The notes under the pieces were generated by a model, which did not search any database, was not told where the DNA came from, and saw only the letters and a program-made list of their open reading frames with translations. 64,000 nt of DNA, taken from positions 7,378,001-7,442,000 of the forward strand of contig AP026073.1 of assembly GCA_024349765.1 (NCBI GenBank), read 5' to 3'. Both the position numbers and the translations under genes were made by a program. Origin of the DNA: Streptomyces nigrescens (GTDB taxonomy: Bacteria > Actinomycetota > Actinomycetes > Streptomycetales > Streptomycetaceae). Below, in pieces: positions 10,679-19,496 of this stretch (the stretch's first letter is position 1; each line of letters starts with the position of its first letter).

Positions 10679-11613
10679 CAGCCCCTGACAGCACCGCCTC
10701 GGTCGTCCGCCTGGACGTCCCCGGCGACAGAGAGGTGACGCACCGCGACGTCGCGGCGAACGGCGCGCGCTTCCACATCGCCGAGATGGGCGACGGCCCG
10801 CTGGTGCTCCTGCTGCACGGCTTCCCGCAGTTCTGGTGGACCTGGCGGCAGCAGCTCCCGGCGCTCGCCGACGCGGGCTTCCGCGCGGTCGCGATGGACC
10901 TGCGCGGCGTCGGCGGCAGCGACCGCACGCCGCGCGGCTACGACCCGGCGAACCTCGCTCTGGACGTCACCGGCGTCATACGGTCCCTGGGCGAACCGGA
11001 CGCCGCACTCGTCGGGCACGACCTCGGCGGCTATCTCGCCTGGACCGCGGCGGTGATGCGGCCCAAGCTGGTGCGCCGGCTCGCGGTGGCCTCGATGCCG
11101 CACCCGCGGCGCTGGCGCGCGGCGATGCTCGCCGACGTCCGGCAGAGCGCCCGGAGTTCGCACATCTGGAGCTTCCAGCGGCCCTGGCTGCCGGAGCGGC
11201 AACTGACCGCGGACGACGCGGCGCTGGTCGGCCGGATGATCCGGGACTGGTCCGGCCCCCAACTCCCCGACGACGAGGCGGTCGAGGTCTACCGGCGGGC
11301 GATGAGCATCCCGTCGACCGCGCACTGCTCGATCGAGCCGTACCGCTGGATGGTGCGGTCGCTGGCGCGCCCCGACGGCATCCAGTTCAACCGCCGGATG
11401 AAGCTGCCGGTCCGGGTCCCGACCCTGCATCTGCACGGGTCGCTGGACCCGGTGATGCGCACCCGCAGCGCGGCCGGTTCCGGCGAGTACGTCGAAGCCC
11501 CCTACCGCTGGCGGCTGTTCGACGGCCTCGGGCACTTCCCGCACGAGGAGGACCCGGTGGCGTTCTCCACCGAGCTGATCAACTGGCTGAAGGACCCGGA
11601 ACCGGACCGCTGA
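10675..11613 (+). CDS. Alpha/beta-fold hydrolase, epoxide hydrolase-like
   Basis: A 312-residue alpha/beta hydrolase. The oxyanion-hole motif is HGFPQFWWTW, and the nucleophile elbow GHDLGG uses Asp rather than Ser, which points to the epoxide hydrolase/haloalkane dehalogenase branch. The acid is probably Asp in HGSLDP and the base His in GLGHFPHEEDP. It hydrolyses an unknown small hydrophobic ester, epoxide or halide in the cytoplasm. The start overlaps the preceding membrane-protein gene by ATGA, so it is the second gene of a two-gene unit. Whether it acts with the membrane protein is unknown. Confidence 0.88.
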   Translation: MTAPDSTASVVRLDVPGDREVTHRDVAANGARFHIAEMGDGPLVLLLHGFPQFWWTWRQQLPALADAGFRAVAMDLRGVGGSDRTPRGYDPANLALDVTGVIRSLGEPDAALVGHDLGGYLAWTAAVMRPKLVRRLAVASMPHPRRWRAAMLADVRQSARSSHIWSFQRPWLPERQLTADDAALVGRMIRDWSGPQLPDDEAVEVYRRAMSIPSTAHCSIEPYRWMVRSLARPDGIQFNRRMKLPVRVPTLHLHGSLDPVMRTRSAAGSGEYVEAPYRWRLFDGLGHFPHEEDPVAFSTELINWLKDPEPDR

Positions 11614-11757
11614 CCGGGACGGCGCGTACCGCTCGGCGGAGCGCGCCCACCCGGCGCTCGAACGTTCGTATGGCGAAGGGCGACTTGCCCGGCGCATAGG
11701 CCAATTGGCCGTCCCCGAGGCGGTTACGGACCTTGGGCCACGGGCAGAGTCGAGGGT

Positions 11758-11955
11758 ATGGGCTGGACGCACGACTACCGTGACGTGGCACGCAACCGCC
11801 GCAGCAGTGCCGCTGCAGTGAGCACTCAGGACAGGGGCACTCCGGACCTCAGGTCCGGCGCGTCCCCCGATCCGGCGCATCCGATGGGCATTCCGCGCAT
11901 CCTGCGCCGCCGGGCGCGCTGGATGAGCGCGCGCCTGCGCCATCCCCGCACCTGA
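11758..11955 (+). CDS. Possible small basic protein
   Basis: A 65-residue Arg-rich reading frame starting MGWTHDYRDVARNRR. It has Streptomyces-like codon bias, begins 144 bases after the hydrolase and ends just before a strong hairpin, which would suit a short independent gene. The ribosome site is weak (GAGGG close to the ATG) and no domain is recognisable. It could equally be a chance frame in the hydrolase 3' region. Confidence 0.35.
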   Translation: MGWTHDYRDVARNRRSSAAAVSTQDRGTPDLRSGASPDPAHPMGIPRILRRRARWMSARLRHPRT

Positions 11956-11971
11956 CCGCACCCGCCGCGTC

Positions 11972-12006
11972 GGCACCGTCCGGACGGCTCCCGTCCGGAC
12001 GGTGCC
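11972..12006. terminator. Bidirectional hairpin terminator
   Basis: A perfect 14-bp inverted repeat, ggcaccgtccggac (11972-11985) and gtccggacggtgcc (11993-12006), with a 7-base loop. It sits between rightward genes ending before 11955 and the leftward marP gene ending at 12105. Confidence 0.72.
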
Positions 12007-12104
12007 CTACAACCCGTCGGCGCGCCGGAGGCCCCATGCGGTTCGTGCGGCCCCCTGCCGGTGCCGTACGCCCCGCCGAGGCCCCGTGAGGGCGCTCCGG
12101 CCGC

Positions 12105-13304
12105 TCAGATCGCGCAGCCCTGGCTGTCGACCTGCCGCTCGGCCGTACGCCCCTTGACGATGTCCTGGCGGATCTCGTCGGCGGTCAGTGCGTAGCCGGT
12201 GCGCGAGTCGTCCAGCGACTTCGCGAAGACGACGCCGTAGACGTCGCCGTTCGGGGTGAGCAGCGGACCGCCGGAGTTGCCCTGCCGGACCGTGGCGTAG
12301 AGCGAGTAGACGTCGCGGCCGACCGTGCCGCGGTGGTAGATGTCCGGGCCGTTCGCCTGGATGCGGCTGCGGATGCGGGCCGCGCGGACGTCGTAGCCGC
12401 CGTTCTCCGGGAAGCCGGCCACGATGGCGCTCCTGCCGCTGCTCGCGTCCGCCTTGGCGAAGTGCAGCACCGGGGCGTCCAGGGAGGGCACGTCCAGGAC
12501 GGCGATGTCGCGCCGCCAGTCGAAGAGCACGACCTTGGCGTCGTACGTCCGGCCCTCGCCGCCCACCTGGACGGTCGGCTCGTTCACCCCGCCGACCACG
12601 TGGGCGTTGGTCATCACCCGGTGCCGGCCGAATACGAAACCGCTGCCTTCGAGGACCTTCCCGCAGCTCGGGGCGGTGCCGACGACCTTGACGATGCTGC
12701 GCCTGGCCTGCGCGGCCACCGGGCTGGTGGCCAGCTGGGGATCGGGCGCCGGCACGTTGTGGATCGGTTCGTTGGAGAACGGCGTGAAGACCTGCGGGAA
12801 GCCGTTCTGCGCGAGCACCGAGGAGAAGTCCGCGAACCAGGTGCTGGCCTGCGGCGGCATCACCCGGGACACCCCGAGCAGCACCTTGGAGTTACGGACC
12901 TCCTTGCCGAGCGTGGGCAGGGACGTCCCGGCCAGCGCCGAGCCGATCAGCCAGGCCACCAGCAGCATCGCGACGACGTTGACCAGCGCGCCGCCGGTCG
13001 CGTCCAGCGCTCTCGCCGGTGACCAGGTGATGTGGCGGCGGAGCTTGTTGCCCAGGTGGGTGGTGAGCGCCTGGCCCACGGACGCGCACACGATCACGAT
13101 GGCGACCGCCGCGATGGCCGCGAAGGTACCGGGCGTGGCGTCGCCGGTGACCTCGTTCCAGATCAAGGGCAGCACATAGACCGCGATCAGGCCGCCTCCG
13201 AGGAAGCCGATCACGGAAAGGATGCCGACGACAAAACCTTGCCGGTAGCCGACGATCGCGAACCACACGGCCGCGACCAGCAGCAGAATGTCCAGGACGT
13301 TCAC
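12105..13304 (-). CDS. marP: MarP-like membrane serine protease (CvpA domain plus trypsin-like domain)
   Basis: A 399-residue protein, close to the 397 residues of Mycobacterium tuberculosis MarP. The N-terminal ~160 residues form a four-helix CvpA/colicin-V-production-like membrane domain (MNVLDILLLVAAVWFAIVGY). The C-terminal half is an extracytoplasmic chymotrypsin-fold protease with the triad His in TNAHVVGG, Asp in RRDIAVLD and Ser in RQGNSGGP. Two cysteines (PSCGK and QGCAI) may form the disulfide known in MarP. The family supports acid and oxidative stress resistance by processing cell-wall enzymes. GTG at 13304 is preferred for length and the usual MNVLD start; GTG at 13313 is possible. 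It follows the NUDIX stop by about 13 bases, so they form an operon. Confidence 0.9.
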   Translation of the reverse strand: MNVLDILLLVAAVWFAIVGYRQGFVVGILSVIGFLGGGLIAVYVLPLIWNEVTGDATPGTFAAIAAVAIVIVCASVGQALTTHLGNKLRRHITWSPARALDATGGALVNVVAMLLVAWLIGSALAGTSLPTLGKEVRNSKVLLGVSRVMPPQASTWFADFSSVLAQNGFPQVFTPFSNEPIHNVPAPDPQLATSPVAAQARRSIVKVVGTAPSCGKVLEGSGFVFGRHRVMTNAHVVGGVNEPTVQVGGEGRTYDAKVVLFDWRRDIAVLDVPSLDAPVLHFAKADASSGRSAIVAGFPENGGYDVRAARIRSRIQANGPDIYHRGTVGRDVYSLYATVRQGNSGGPLLTPNGDVYGVVFAKSLDDSRTGYALTADEIRQDIVKGRTAERQVDSQGCAI

Positions 13305-13317
13305 GCCGGACACCGTC

Positions 13318-14046
13318 TCACGAGCGCCAGTCGAGCGGGACCTGCTTGTCACGGTCCCACGGAATCTCCCACCCCGCGTAGTACAGGATCCGGTCGATCA
13401 CTCCGGCCGTAAAGCCCCAGACCAGGGCGTTCTCGACGAGGAAGGCCGGACCGACGTGACCACTGGGGTGGCGCGTTGTCACACGATGGGCGGGATCCGT
13501 GAGATCGGCCACGGGGACCGTGAACACCCGGGCGGTCTCCGCCTCGTCCACCGGGCCGACCGGGCTCGGCCGCCGCCACCAGCCCAGGACCGGGGTCACC
13601 ACGAAGTGGCTGACGGGGATGTACAGCCGCGGCAGCACGCCGAAGACCTGCACGCCGGACGGATCCAGACCGGTCTCCTCCTGGGCCTCGCGCAGCGCCG
13701 CCCGCACCGGACCGGCGCCGTCCGGATCTCCGTCCTCCGGGTCGAGGGCGCCACCGGGGAAGGAGGGCTGGCCCGCATGGGAGCGCAGGGTGCCGGCCCG
13801 CTCCATCAGGAGCAGCTCGGGGCCGCGCGGACCGTGGCCGAAGAGGATCAGCACCGCGGACTGCCGGCCGCCGTCCTCGGGCGGCAGGAAGCGGCTGAGC
13901 TGGTGCGGCTCGACCGTGGCGGCCGCGCGGGCCACCGGTTCCAGCCACTCGGGCAGGCCGTCGGCCGAGACCGTGACCTCTCCGCCGGGAGCCGCCGCGC
14001 TGACGCCCGTCTCCTCGCCGTACTGCTGCTCCCGTGCACTCCTCAT
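13318..14046 (-). CDS. NUDIX hydrolase, CoA pyrophosphatase type
   Basis: A 242-residue NUDIX protein. The UPF0035/CoAse signature LRSHAGQPSFPGG precedes the NUDIX box, which ends in REAQEETG. This combination marks coenzyme A diphosphatases, which cleave CoA and acyl-CoA to phosphopantetheine and 3',5'-ADP. The NUDIX box holds a few extra acidic residues (DPEDGDPDGAG) relative to the strict pattern. ATG at 14046 is chosen because GAGGGGG lies about 5 bases upstream. It lies between nth and marP on the same strand with short gaps, so the three probably form one leftward transcript. Confidence 0.9.
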   Translation of the reverse strand: MRSAREQQYGEETGVSAAAPGGEVTVSADGLPEWLEPVARAAATVEPHQLSRFLPPEDGGRQSAVLILFGHGPRGPELLLMERAGTLRSHAGQPSFPGGALDPEDGDPDGAGPVRAALREAQEETGLDPSGVQVFGVLPRLYIPVSHFVVTPVLGWWRRPSPVGPVDEAETARVFTVPVADLTDPAHRVTTRHPSGHVGPAFLVENALVWGFTAGVIDRILYYAGWEIPWDRDKQVPLDWRS

Positions 14047-14106
14047 ACGCGCCCCCTCAGGCCTGGCGTGGATCATCGGTCCCCCGAGGGGGCGTCGTGG
14101 CTGCCG

Positions 14107-15357
14107 TCATGAAGCGGCCGCCGGGGGCGCCAGCGGAGGCGCCGGCTTCCCCGGGTAGTCCGGTGGCGGCTTCAGGCGCTGGCCCGGCTGGCCGCCCAGC
14201 TCGTACTTCAGCAGCTTCCTGGCCTTCTCCGGGTCCGTCTCGCCCTCGCCGTACGAGGGGCACAGCGGGGCGATGGCGCAGGCGCCGCAGGCGGGCTTGC
14301 GGGAGTGGCACACCCGGCGGCCGTGGAAGACGACGCGGTGCGAGAGCATCGTCCACTCGCTCTCGGGGAAGATCGCCGCGACGTCCGCCTCGACCTTGAC
14401 CGCGTCCTCCTCGGTGGTCCAGCCGAAGCGGCGGGCAAGACGGCCGAAGTGCGTGTCGACGGTGATCCCCGGGACGCCGAAGGCGTTGCCGAGCACCACA
14501 TTGGCGGTCTTGCGGCCGACCCCGGGGAGCGTGACCAGATCCTCCAGGCGGCCCGGCACCTCACCGCCGAAGCGGTCGCGCAGCGCGGCGGACAGACCGA
14601 GCAGGGCCTTGCTCTTGGCCCGGAAGAAGCCGGTCGGGCGGATCAGCTCCTCCAGCTCCTCCGGGGGCATGGCGGCCATGTCCTCGGGCGTCGGGCAGAC
14701 CGCGAACAGCCTCGGAGTGGTCTGGTTGACCCTCAGGTCGGTGGTCTGGGCGGACAGGACCGTGGCGACCAGCAGCTCGAAGGGGTTGCTGAAGTCCAGC
14801 TCGGGGTGCGCGTACGGATACAGCTCGGCGAGTCCGTCGTTGATCTGGTGGGCCCGGCGCACCATGGCCGCGCGCGACTCGGCCTTGCGCGCGGGGGCCT
14901 TCTTGGCGGGAGCGGTCTTCTTGGCGGCGGCCTTCTTCGCCGTGGTCTTCTTGGCCACGGCCTTCTTCGCCACGGCCTTCTTCGCAGCCGTCTTCTTGGC
15001 CGCGGTCTTCTTGGTGGCCGCCTTCTTCGCGGGCGCGGTCCGGTCCGCCGCCTTCGTGGTGGCGGTCTTCTTGGTGGCGGCCTTCTTGGCCGTCGCCTTC
15101 TTGGTGACGGCCTTCTTCGCGGCCACCGGCTTCTCGGGGGTTTCGTTCACGGCGGCCTTCTTCCCTGCCGAGGCGGTACGTACCGAGGCCGGGCCCGCCT
15201 CGTTCGTGTCCTGCGCCGCGGACCGCGACGCGCCGGATTTCCGGAGGGCCGGCTTCCGGGTCGAGCTCACCCCGGAGGGCGATTTGTTACTTTTATCCGG
15301 TTCGGAAGCTCCGCCGGACGCCTGTTCGCCCACAGCGGAATCATCTCCCGCGCTCAC
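14107..15357 (-). CDS. nth: Endonuclease III with long Lys/Ala-rich N-terminal tail
   Basis: A 416-residue base-excision repair DNA glycosylase/AP lyase. The catalytic domain starts near residue 165 and carries the helix-hairpin-helix [13 protein letters not shown] with the catalytic Lys, the Asp in VDTHFGRL, and a C-x6-C-x2-C-x5-C cluster that binds 4Fe-4S. It removes oxidised pyrimidines. The first ~164 residues are unusual: residues 66-160 are dominated by KKA/KKT/KKAV repeats like the tails of histone H1 and actinobacterial HU proteins. They probably bind DNA nonspecifically. GTG at 15357 is supported by GGGGG about 7 bases upstream. It diverges from crp. Confidence 0.95.
   Translation of the reverse strand: MSAGDDSAVGEQASGGASEPDKSNKSPSGVSSTRKPALRKSGASRSAAQDTNEAGPASVRTASAGKKAAVNETPEKPVAAKKAVTKKATAKKAATKKTATTKAADRTAPAKKAATKKTAAKKTAAKKAVAKKAVAKKTTAKKAAAKKTAPAKKAPARKAESRAAMVRRAHQINDGLAELYPYAHPELDFSNPFELLVATVLSAQTTDLRVNQTTPRLFAVCPTPEDMAAMPPEELEELIRPTGFFRAKSKALLGLSAALRDRFGGEVPGRLEDLVTLPGVGRKTANVVLGNAFGVPGITVDTHFGRLARRFGWTTEEDAVKVEADVAAIFPESEWTMLSHRVVFHGRRVCHSRKPACGACAIAPLCPSYGEGETDPEKARKLLKYELGGQPGQRLKPPPDYPGKPAPPLAPPAAAS
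14878..15162 (-). repeat. Lys/Ala-coding repeat region in nth
   Basis: This part of nth encodes residues 66-160, a run of short degenerate repeats of the type AAKKA or TKKTA. Read on the plus strand they appear as repeats of gccttcttcgc and gtcttcttggc. They probably expand and contract by slippage or unequal crossing-over. Confidence 0.8.
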
Positions 15358-15505
15358 TCGTCCGGCCCCCAGTCCTCTGCTCTCACCGGCGTATTGGACA
15401 CTCGGCCAGACTAAGGCCAGCCACTGACATCCGGCTCGATCACCGTGATCCCTGACTCCAATCGGCCCCCTGCCTTATGGCTCTGGCCACCGGTCCGGCA
15501 AACTT

Positions 15506-15519
15506 GTGATTGATCGCAC
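15506..15519 (+). promoter_or_regulatory. Candidate Crp autoregulatory site
   Basis: The sequence gtgattgatcgcac lies 65-78 bases before the crp start. It matches all but one fixed base of the Streptomyces Crp motif GTG-N6-GNCAC as I remember it. Position and similarity suggest feedback control of crp, and perhaps of divergent nth. Inference from motif only. Confidence 0.4.
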
Positions 15520-15583
15520 TGTTTTGCATTCCGGCATGATGGGGACCACAGTCCCCCGGAGCATGTCGACAAGGAGAGATCTC

Positions 15584-16258
15584 GTGGACGACGTTCTGCG
15601 GCGCGCACCGCTCTTCGCGGCGCTCGATGACGAGCAGGCGGCCGAGCTGCGCGCCTCGATGGGAGAGGTCACGCTCGCCCGCGGCGACGCCCTGTTCCAC
15701 GAAGGGGACCCCGGCGACCGCCTGTACGTGGTCACCGAGGGCAAGGTGAAGCTGCACCGCACCTCCCCCGACGGCCGGGAGAACATGCTCGCCGTCCTCG
15801 GTCCCGGAGAGCTGATCGGTGAGCTCTCGCTGTTCGACCCGGGCCCGCGTACGGCCACCGCGTCCGCCCTCACCGAGGTCAAGCTCCTCGGCCTGGGACA
15901 CGGCGACCTCCAGCCCTGGCTGAACGCCCGCCCCGAGGTGGCCACGGCCCTGCTGCGTGCGGTCGCCCGCCGACTGCGCAAGACCAACGACCAGATGTCC
16001 GACCTGGTCTTCTCGGACGTGCCGGGCCGCGTGGCGCGCGCGCTGCTCGACCTGTCGCGCCGCTTCGGCGTGCAGTCCGAAGAAGGCATCCATGTCGTGC
16101 ACGACCTGACCCAGGAGGAGCTGGCCCAGCTGGTGGGCGCCTCCCGTGAGACGGTCAACAAGGCCCTGGCGGACTTCGCGGGCCGCGGCTGGCTGCGCCT
16201 GGAGGCGCGCGCCGTGATCCTGCTGGACGTCGAGCGGCTCGCCAAGCGCTCGCGCTGA
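15584..16258 (+). CDS. crp: Crp/Fnr-family cAMP receptor protein
   Basis: A 224-residue transcription factor whose sequence agrees with my memory of S. coelicolor Crp almost throughout. The N-terminal cyclic-nucleotide-binding domain (LFHEGDPGDRLYVVTEGKV) includes the phosphate-binding cassette GELSLFDPGPRTATA with its Arg. The C-terminal winged helix carries the recognition helix in LAQLVGASRETVNKALADF. Crp controls spore germination, growth and specialised metabolite clusters in Streptomyces. GTG at 15584 is chosen over upstream in-frame codons because AAGGAGA lies 8 bases before it. A strong terminator follows. Confidence 0.96.
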   Translation: MDDVLRRAPLFAALDDEQAAELRASMGEVTLARGDALFHEGDPGDRLYVVTEGKVKLHRTSPDGRENMLAVLGPGELIGELSLFDPGPRTATASALTEVKLLGLGHGDLQPWLNARPEVATALLRAVARRLRKTNDQMSDLVFSDVPGRVARALLDLSRRFGVQSEEGIHVVHDLTQEELAQLVGASRETVNKALADFAGRGWLRLEARAVILLDVERLAKRSR

Positions 16259-16267
16259 CACACCTGC

Positions 16268-16313
16268 CACTACGGCGAAGGGCCCTGCTCCGGCGGGGCC
16301 CTTCGCCGTAGTG
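16268..16313 (+). terminator. Terminator after crp
   Basis: A perfect 18-bp inverted repeat, cactacggcgaagggccc (16268-16285) and its complement (16296-16313), with a 10-base loop, begins 10 bases after the crp stop. It is the longest perfect stem I noted in the window. Confidence 0.85.
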
Positions 16314-16316
16314 GGC

Positions 16317-16412
16317 GGACCCTGACGGGCGGCCCCTTGTGGGCGGTCCGTTGTGAGCGGTCCGTTGTGGGCGGCCTCTTCGTCGTGGTTGGCCCCTTCG
16401 TCGTGGTTGGCC
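16317..16412. repeat. Short direct repeats downstream of crp
   Basis: The region holds two near copies of gcggtccgttgtgagcgg and two copies of ttcgtcgtggttggccc in tandem. No gene is visible. It is probably local slippage between the crp terminator and the next gene. Confidence 0.55.
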
Positions 16413-16479
16413 CGGGCCCCGCACCCCCACCCCGCGAAATACGGTCGTCCCCGCCGCGCTCCCTCGCCATAGTGGCGCC

Positions 16480-17331
16480 ATGACGCCCGACGGGACCCAC
16501 GACAGCACGCGCAACGGCACCGGCCCCGGCGCCGGCAGGGGCCTGGACCACGACGGCTGCTTCGTACGGGAGGGCTCGCTGGAGCGGGTGTCCCCGGTGT
16601 TCGCACCGGTGGTGGCGGCCCTGCGCTCCCGTATTGCCGGCCACTTCGGCGACCGCCTGCACAGCAGCTACCTCTTCGGCAGCATCCCCCGTGGCACCGC
16701 CGTCCCCGGCGTCTCCGATCTGGACGCCCTGCTCGCCCTACGGGACGAGCCCACCGACGACGACCACGCCGCCGCCCGCGCCGTCGAGGAGGCGCTGGAC
16801 ACCGCGTTCCGGGAGGTCGACGGCGCGGGACTGCTGCTGTTCGGCGCCGACCGGCTGCTGAGCGACCTCGAGCGGCACGACCTGGGCTGGTTCGTGGCCT
16901 GTCTGTGCACCCCGCTCGACGGTCCGGACCTCGCCGACCGGCTGCCCCGTTACCGCCCCACCTCGCTCCTCGCCCGGGAGACCAACGGGGATCTCTTCCG
17001 CGACCTCCCCGGACTGCGCACGAAGGCCGCGGCGGCCACTACGGAGGCCGCGCGCACCCGGCTCACCCGGGGTGTGACGCGGCGGCTCGTACGCACCGGG
17101 TTCACGCTGGTCATGCCCCGCTGGGGCGGCTGGACCAGCGACCTGGCCGAGTCCGCGGAGGTCTTCGGCCGCTACTACCCGGCGCACGCCGACCAGATGC
17201 GCGCAGCGGCCCGCGCCGCCCGCACGCCCGCCGCGTATCCCCACCTGCTGGACGAGCTGCTCTCCGGCCCGGCCCCCTGGCTGGCGGGCGAATACCTCGC
17301 CGTCCACGGGGCGAAGGCTCCCCGCCCGTAG
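16480..17331 (+). CDS. Nucleotidyltransferase-domain protein
   Basis: A 283-residue protein with a minimal nucleotidyltransferase (pol-beta fold) core: YLFGSIPRGTAVPG followed by SDLDALL. This gives the GS...RG and DxD metal-binding pattern of aminoglycoside adenylyltransferases and MNT-type enzymes. The remaining C-terminal ~170 residues are probably helical and of unknown function, with several Trp-containing motifs. Substrate unknown: it could modify a small molecule or a protein. Start ATG at 16480 lacks a clear ribosome site and may be read from a leaderless message. It is convergent with the MBL gene. Confidence 0.78.
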   Translation: MTPDGTHDSTRNGTGPGAGRGLDHDGCFVREGSLERVSPVFAPVVAALRSRIAGHFGDRLHSSYLFGSIPRGTAVPGVSDLDALLALRDEPTDDDHAAARAVEEALDTAFREVDGAGLLLFGADRLLSDLERHDLGWFVACLCTPLDGPDLADRLPRYRPTSLLARETNGDLFRDLPGLRTKAAAATTEAARTRLTRGVTRRLVRTGFTLVMPRWGGWTSDLAESAEVFGRYYPAHADQMRAAARAARTPAAYPHLLDELLSGPAPWLAGEYLAVHGAKAPRP

Positions 17332-17380
17332 GACACCGGCGCGGGCAGGCGCCGTGCCGGGGCATCCGGCCCCGACGGTG

Positions 17381-18217
17381 TCACTCCTCGATCAGCCCGT
17401 GCTCCCCGAGGTACTCCAGCTGTGCCCGCACCGACAGTTCGGCGGCCGGCCAGAGGGAGCGGTCGACATCGGCGTACACATTGGCGACGACCTCGGCCGG
17501 GGTCCGGTGGCCGGCCTCGACCGCGGTCTCCACCTGGGCGAGCCGGTTCGCACGGTGCGCCAGGTAGAACTCCACCGCCCCCTGGGCGTCGTTCAGCACC
17601 GGCCCGTGGCCCGGCAGGACCGTGGCCACCCCGTCGTCCACCGTGAGGGAGCGCAGTCGGCGCAGGGAGTCGAGATAGTCGCCCAGCCGCCCGTCGGGGT
17701 GGGCCACCACGGTGGTGCCGCGCCCCAGGACCGTGTCACCGGTCAGGACGGCGCGGTCGGCCGGGAGATGGAAGGACAGCGAATCGGCGGTGTGCCCCGG
17801 GGTGGACACCACCCGCAGTTCGAGACCGCCCGTGGTGATGACGTCCCCCGCGGCGAGCCCTTCCCCGCCGAGGCGCAGCGCCGGATCCAGCGCCCTGACG
17901 GGCGACCGGGTCAGCTCGGCGAACCGGGCGGCGCCGTCGGCGTGGTCCGGGTGCCCGTGGGTCAGCAGGGTCAGCGCGACGCGCTTGCCGGCCCGTTCGG
18001 CGATGTCGACGACGGCCTGGAGGTGGCCCTCGTCGAGCGGCCCGGGATCGATGACGACGGCCAGGTCGGAGTCCGGCTCGGCGACTATCCAGGTGTTGGT
18101 GCCGTCCAGGGTCATCGCCGACGGGTTGGGCGCCAGCACGCAGTGCGCCCGCGTGGTGGCGGGCCCGGAGATCACTCCGCCCCGGGGCTGCCCCGGCAGA
18201 GCGGCTGCTTCGGTCAT
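17381..18217 (-). CDS. MBL-fold metallo-hydrolase (LACTB2-like)
   Basis: A 278-residue metallo-beta-lactamase-fold protein. The metal motif THGHPDHADG lies near residue 90, with later ligands in STPGHTADS, LTGDTVLG and PGHGP. The C-terminal winged-helix-like tail (HRTPAEVVANVYADV) matches the LACTB2 group, whose human member is an endoribonuclease; other members are thioesterases. The start ATG overlaps the stop of the upstream NUDIX gene as ATGA, with GGGAGGGA upstream, so the pair is translationally coupled. The NUDIX-MBL pairing recurs in actinobacteria and suggests a shared nucleotide or RNA turnover role. That role is inferred. Confidence 0.9.
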   Translation of the reverse strand: MTEAAALPGQPRGGVISGPATTRAHCVLAPNPSAMTLDGTNTWIVAEPDSDLAVVIDPGPLDEGHLQAVVDIAERAGKRVALTLLTHGHPDHADGAARFAELTRSPVRALDPALRLGGEGLAAGDVITTGGLELRVVSTPGHTADSLSFHLPADRAVLTGDTVLGRGTTVVAHPDGRLGDYLDSLRRLRSLTVDDGVATVLPGHGPVLNDAQGAVEFYLAHRANRLAQVETAVEAGHRTPAEVVANVYADVDRSLWPAAELSVRAQLEYLGEHGLIEE

Positions 18218-19293
18218 GTGGGGGTCCCTCCCGAGGTGCCGGTGACTCCGGGCGTGCCGGTGGTTCCTGGGACTCCGGTGGCCCGCCGGTCCCCTGAGGG
18301 GCCGTCGGAATCGCCGCCCGCCTCCGTGGCCCCGTGCGCGACGGAACCGCCCCTGGCGGAACCGCCCTCAGCGGCACCGTCCCCGGCACCGCCCCCCGGC
18401 GCGATGTGCTTGGTGAACTCGTCGTGGCCCGGCCAGCTCAGTACGATCTCGCCGCCCACCAGGCGCGCCCGCGCCAATACGGGCGTCAGGTCCTGCGCCT
18501 CCGCGGCGGCCAGCGCGTCCGCGACGGTGGCGTACGGCTCCAGCGCGCGCAGCGTGGCGATCGTCGGCGGCATCATCAGCAGCTCGCCGCGGTCGTACCC
18601 GGCGGCCGCCTCCCCCGGCCGGGTCCACAACGCGAGGTCCGCCTCACCGGCCGCGACGGCGTTCCCCCCGGGTCCCACCGGCAGCCCCTGGGGCAGCGTG
18701 TGCTGGCCCTCGGGCAGCGCGGCGACGAAGAACCACGTGTCGTAGCGCCGGGGCTCGAACTCCGGGGTGATCCAGCGCGCCCAGGCGGCCAGCAGGTCGG
18801 AGCGCAGGACCAGGCCGCGGCGGCTCAGGAAGTCGGCGAAGGACAGCTCGTGCGCCACCAGGGCGGCCCGGTCGGCCTCCCAGTCCTCGCCCGTGGTGTC
18901 CGCGACGACCGTGTCCGCCGATTCCCCGGCGAGCAGCACGCCCGCCTCCTCGAACGTCTCCCGTACCGCCGCGCAGACGATGGCCTGCGCGGTGGCCGGA
19001 TCGACACCCATACGGACCGCCCACTGGGCGCGCGACGGGCCGGCCCAGGCCACCGGGCGTTCGTCACGGGGATCGACCGCACCACCCGGATAGGCGTACG
19101 CGCCCCCGGCGAAGGCCATGGAGGTGCGTCTGCGCAGCATGTGGACGGCGGGGCCGCCGGTCCCGGTGTCACGCAGCAGCAGGACGGTCGCGGCCCGGCG
19201 GGGCTCGGCAGGGGTGAGCTCGCCGTTCGCGAGCGCCCGGATGCGGCCCGGCCACTCCGGTGGGTACCACTGGCCATTCGTCGTGGACGACAT
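18214..19293 (-). CDS. NUDIX hydrolase with low-complexity C-terminal tail
   Basis: A 359-residue NUDIX protein of the NUDT19-like type, in which the box is split: YAYPGGAVDPRDE is separated by about 30 residues from CAAVRETFEEAGV. The REx2EE metal ligands are intact. NUDT19-type enzymes hydrolyse CoA esters, but the substrate is unknown here. The last ~55 residues are Gly/Ala/Thr-rich (from GGGAGDGAAEGG onward) and probably disordered. It is the first gene of the coupled pair with the MBL hydrolase. Confidence 0.87.
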   Translation of the reverse strand: MSSTTNGQWYPPEWPGRIRALANGELTPAEPRRAATVLLLRDTGTGGPAVHMLRRRTSMAFAGGAYAYPGGAVDPRDERPVAWAGPSRAQWAVRMGVDPATAQAIVCAAVRETFEEAGVLLAGESADTVVADTTGEDWEADRAALVAHELSFADFLSRRGLVLRSDLLAAWARWITPEFEPRRYDTWFFVAALPEGQHTLPQGLPVGPGGNAVAAGEADLALWTRPGEAAAGYDRGELLMMPPTIATLRALEPYATVADALAAAEAQDLTPVLARARLVGGEIVLSWPGHDEFTKHIAPGGGAGDGAAEGGSARGGSVAHGATEAGGDSDGPSGDRRATGVPGTTGTPGVTGTSGGTPT

Positions 19294-19436
19294 GGCCGGA
19301 TGCTATGCGCTCACGCGCGGATGTTCGAGGGGTCCTTTTCCGCCGGGCCGCAGCCGGCGGCCGCTCCGGCGGGCCGGCGGGCGCGCGCTCCTACGAGGCG
19401 CGCGCGTCCCGCGGGCGCCGGGATGGCCGCCGGGAA

Positions 19437-19457
19437 GGCCGTACGGACCGTACGGCC
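19437..19457 (-). terminator. Possible terminator after the ridA gene
   Basis: A 9-bp palindromic stem, ggccgtacg (19437-19445) and cgtacggcc (19449-19457), lies 40 bases beyond the leftward RidA stop. The 3-base loop is small, so support is moderate. Confidence 0.4.
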
Positions 19458-19496
19458 CGCACGAAGACCCGTCCCGGCGGCCGGAACCGGCAACGC

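Noticed and set aside
16317-16412. CRISPR-like repeats downstream of crp
   Set aside because: The copies are only two or three, tandem without spacers and unequal. This is local slippage, not a CRISPR array; I saw no CRISPR array in the window.
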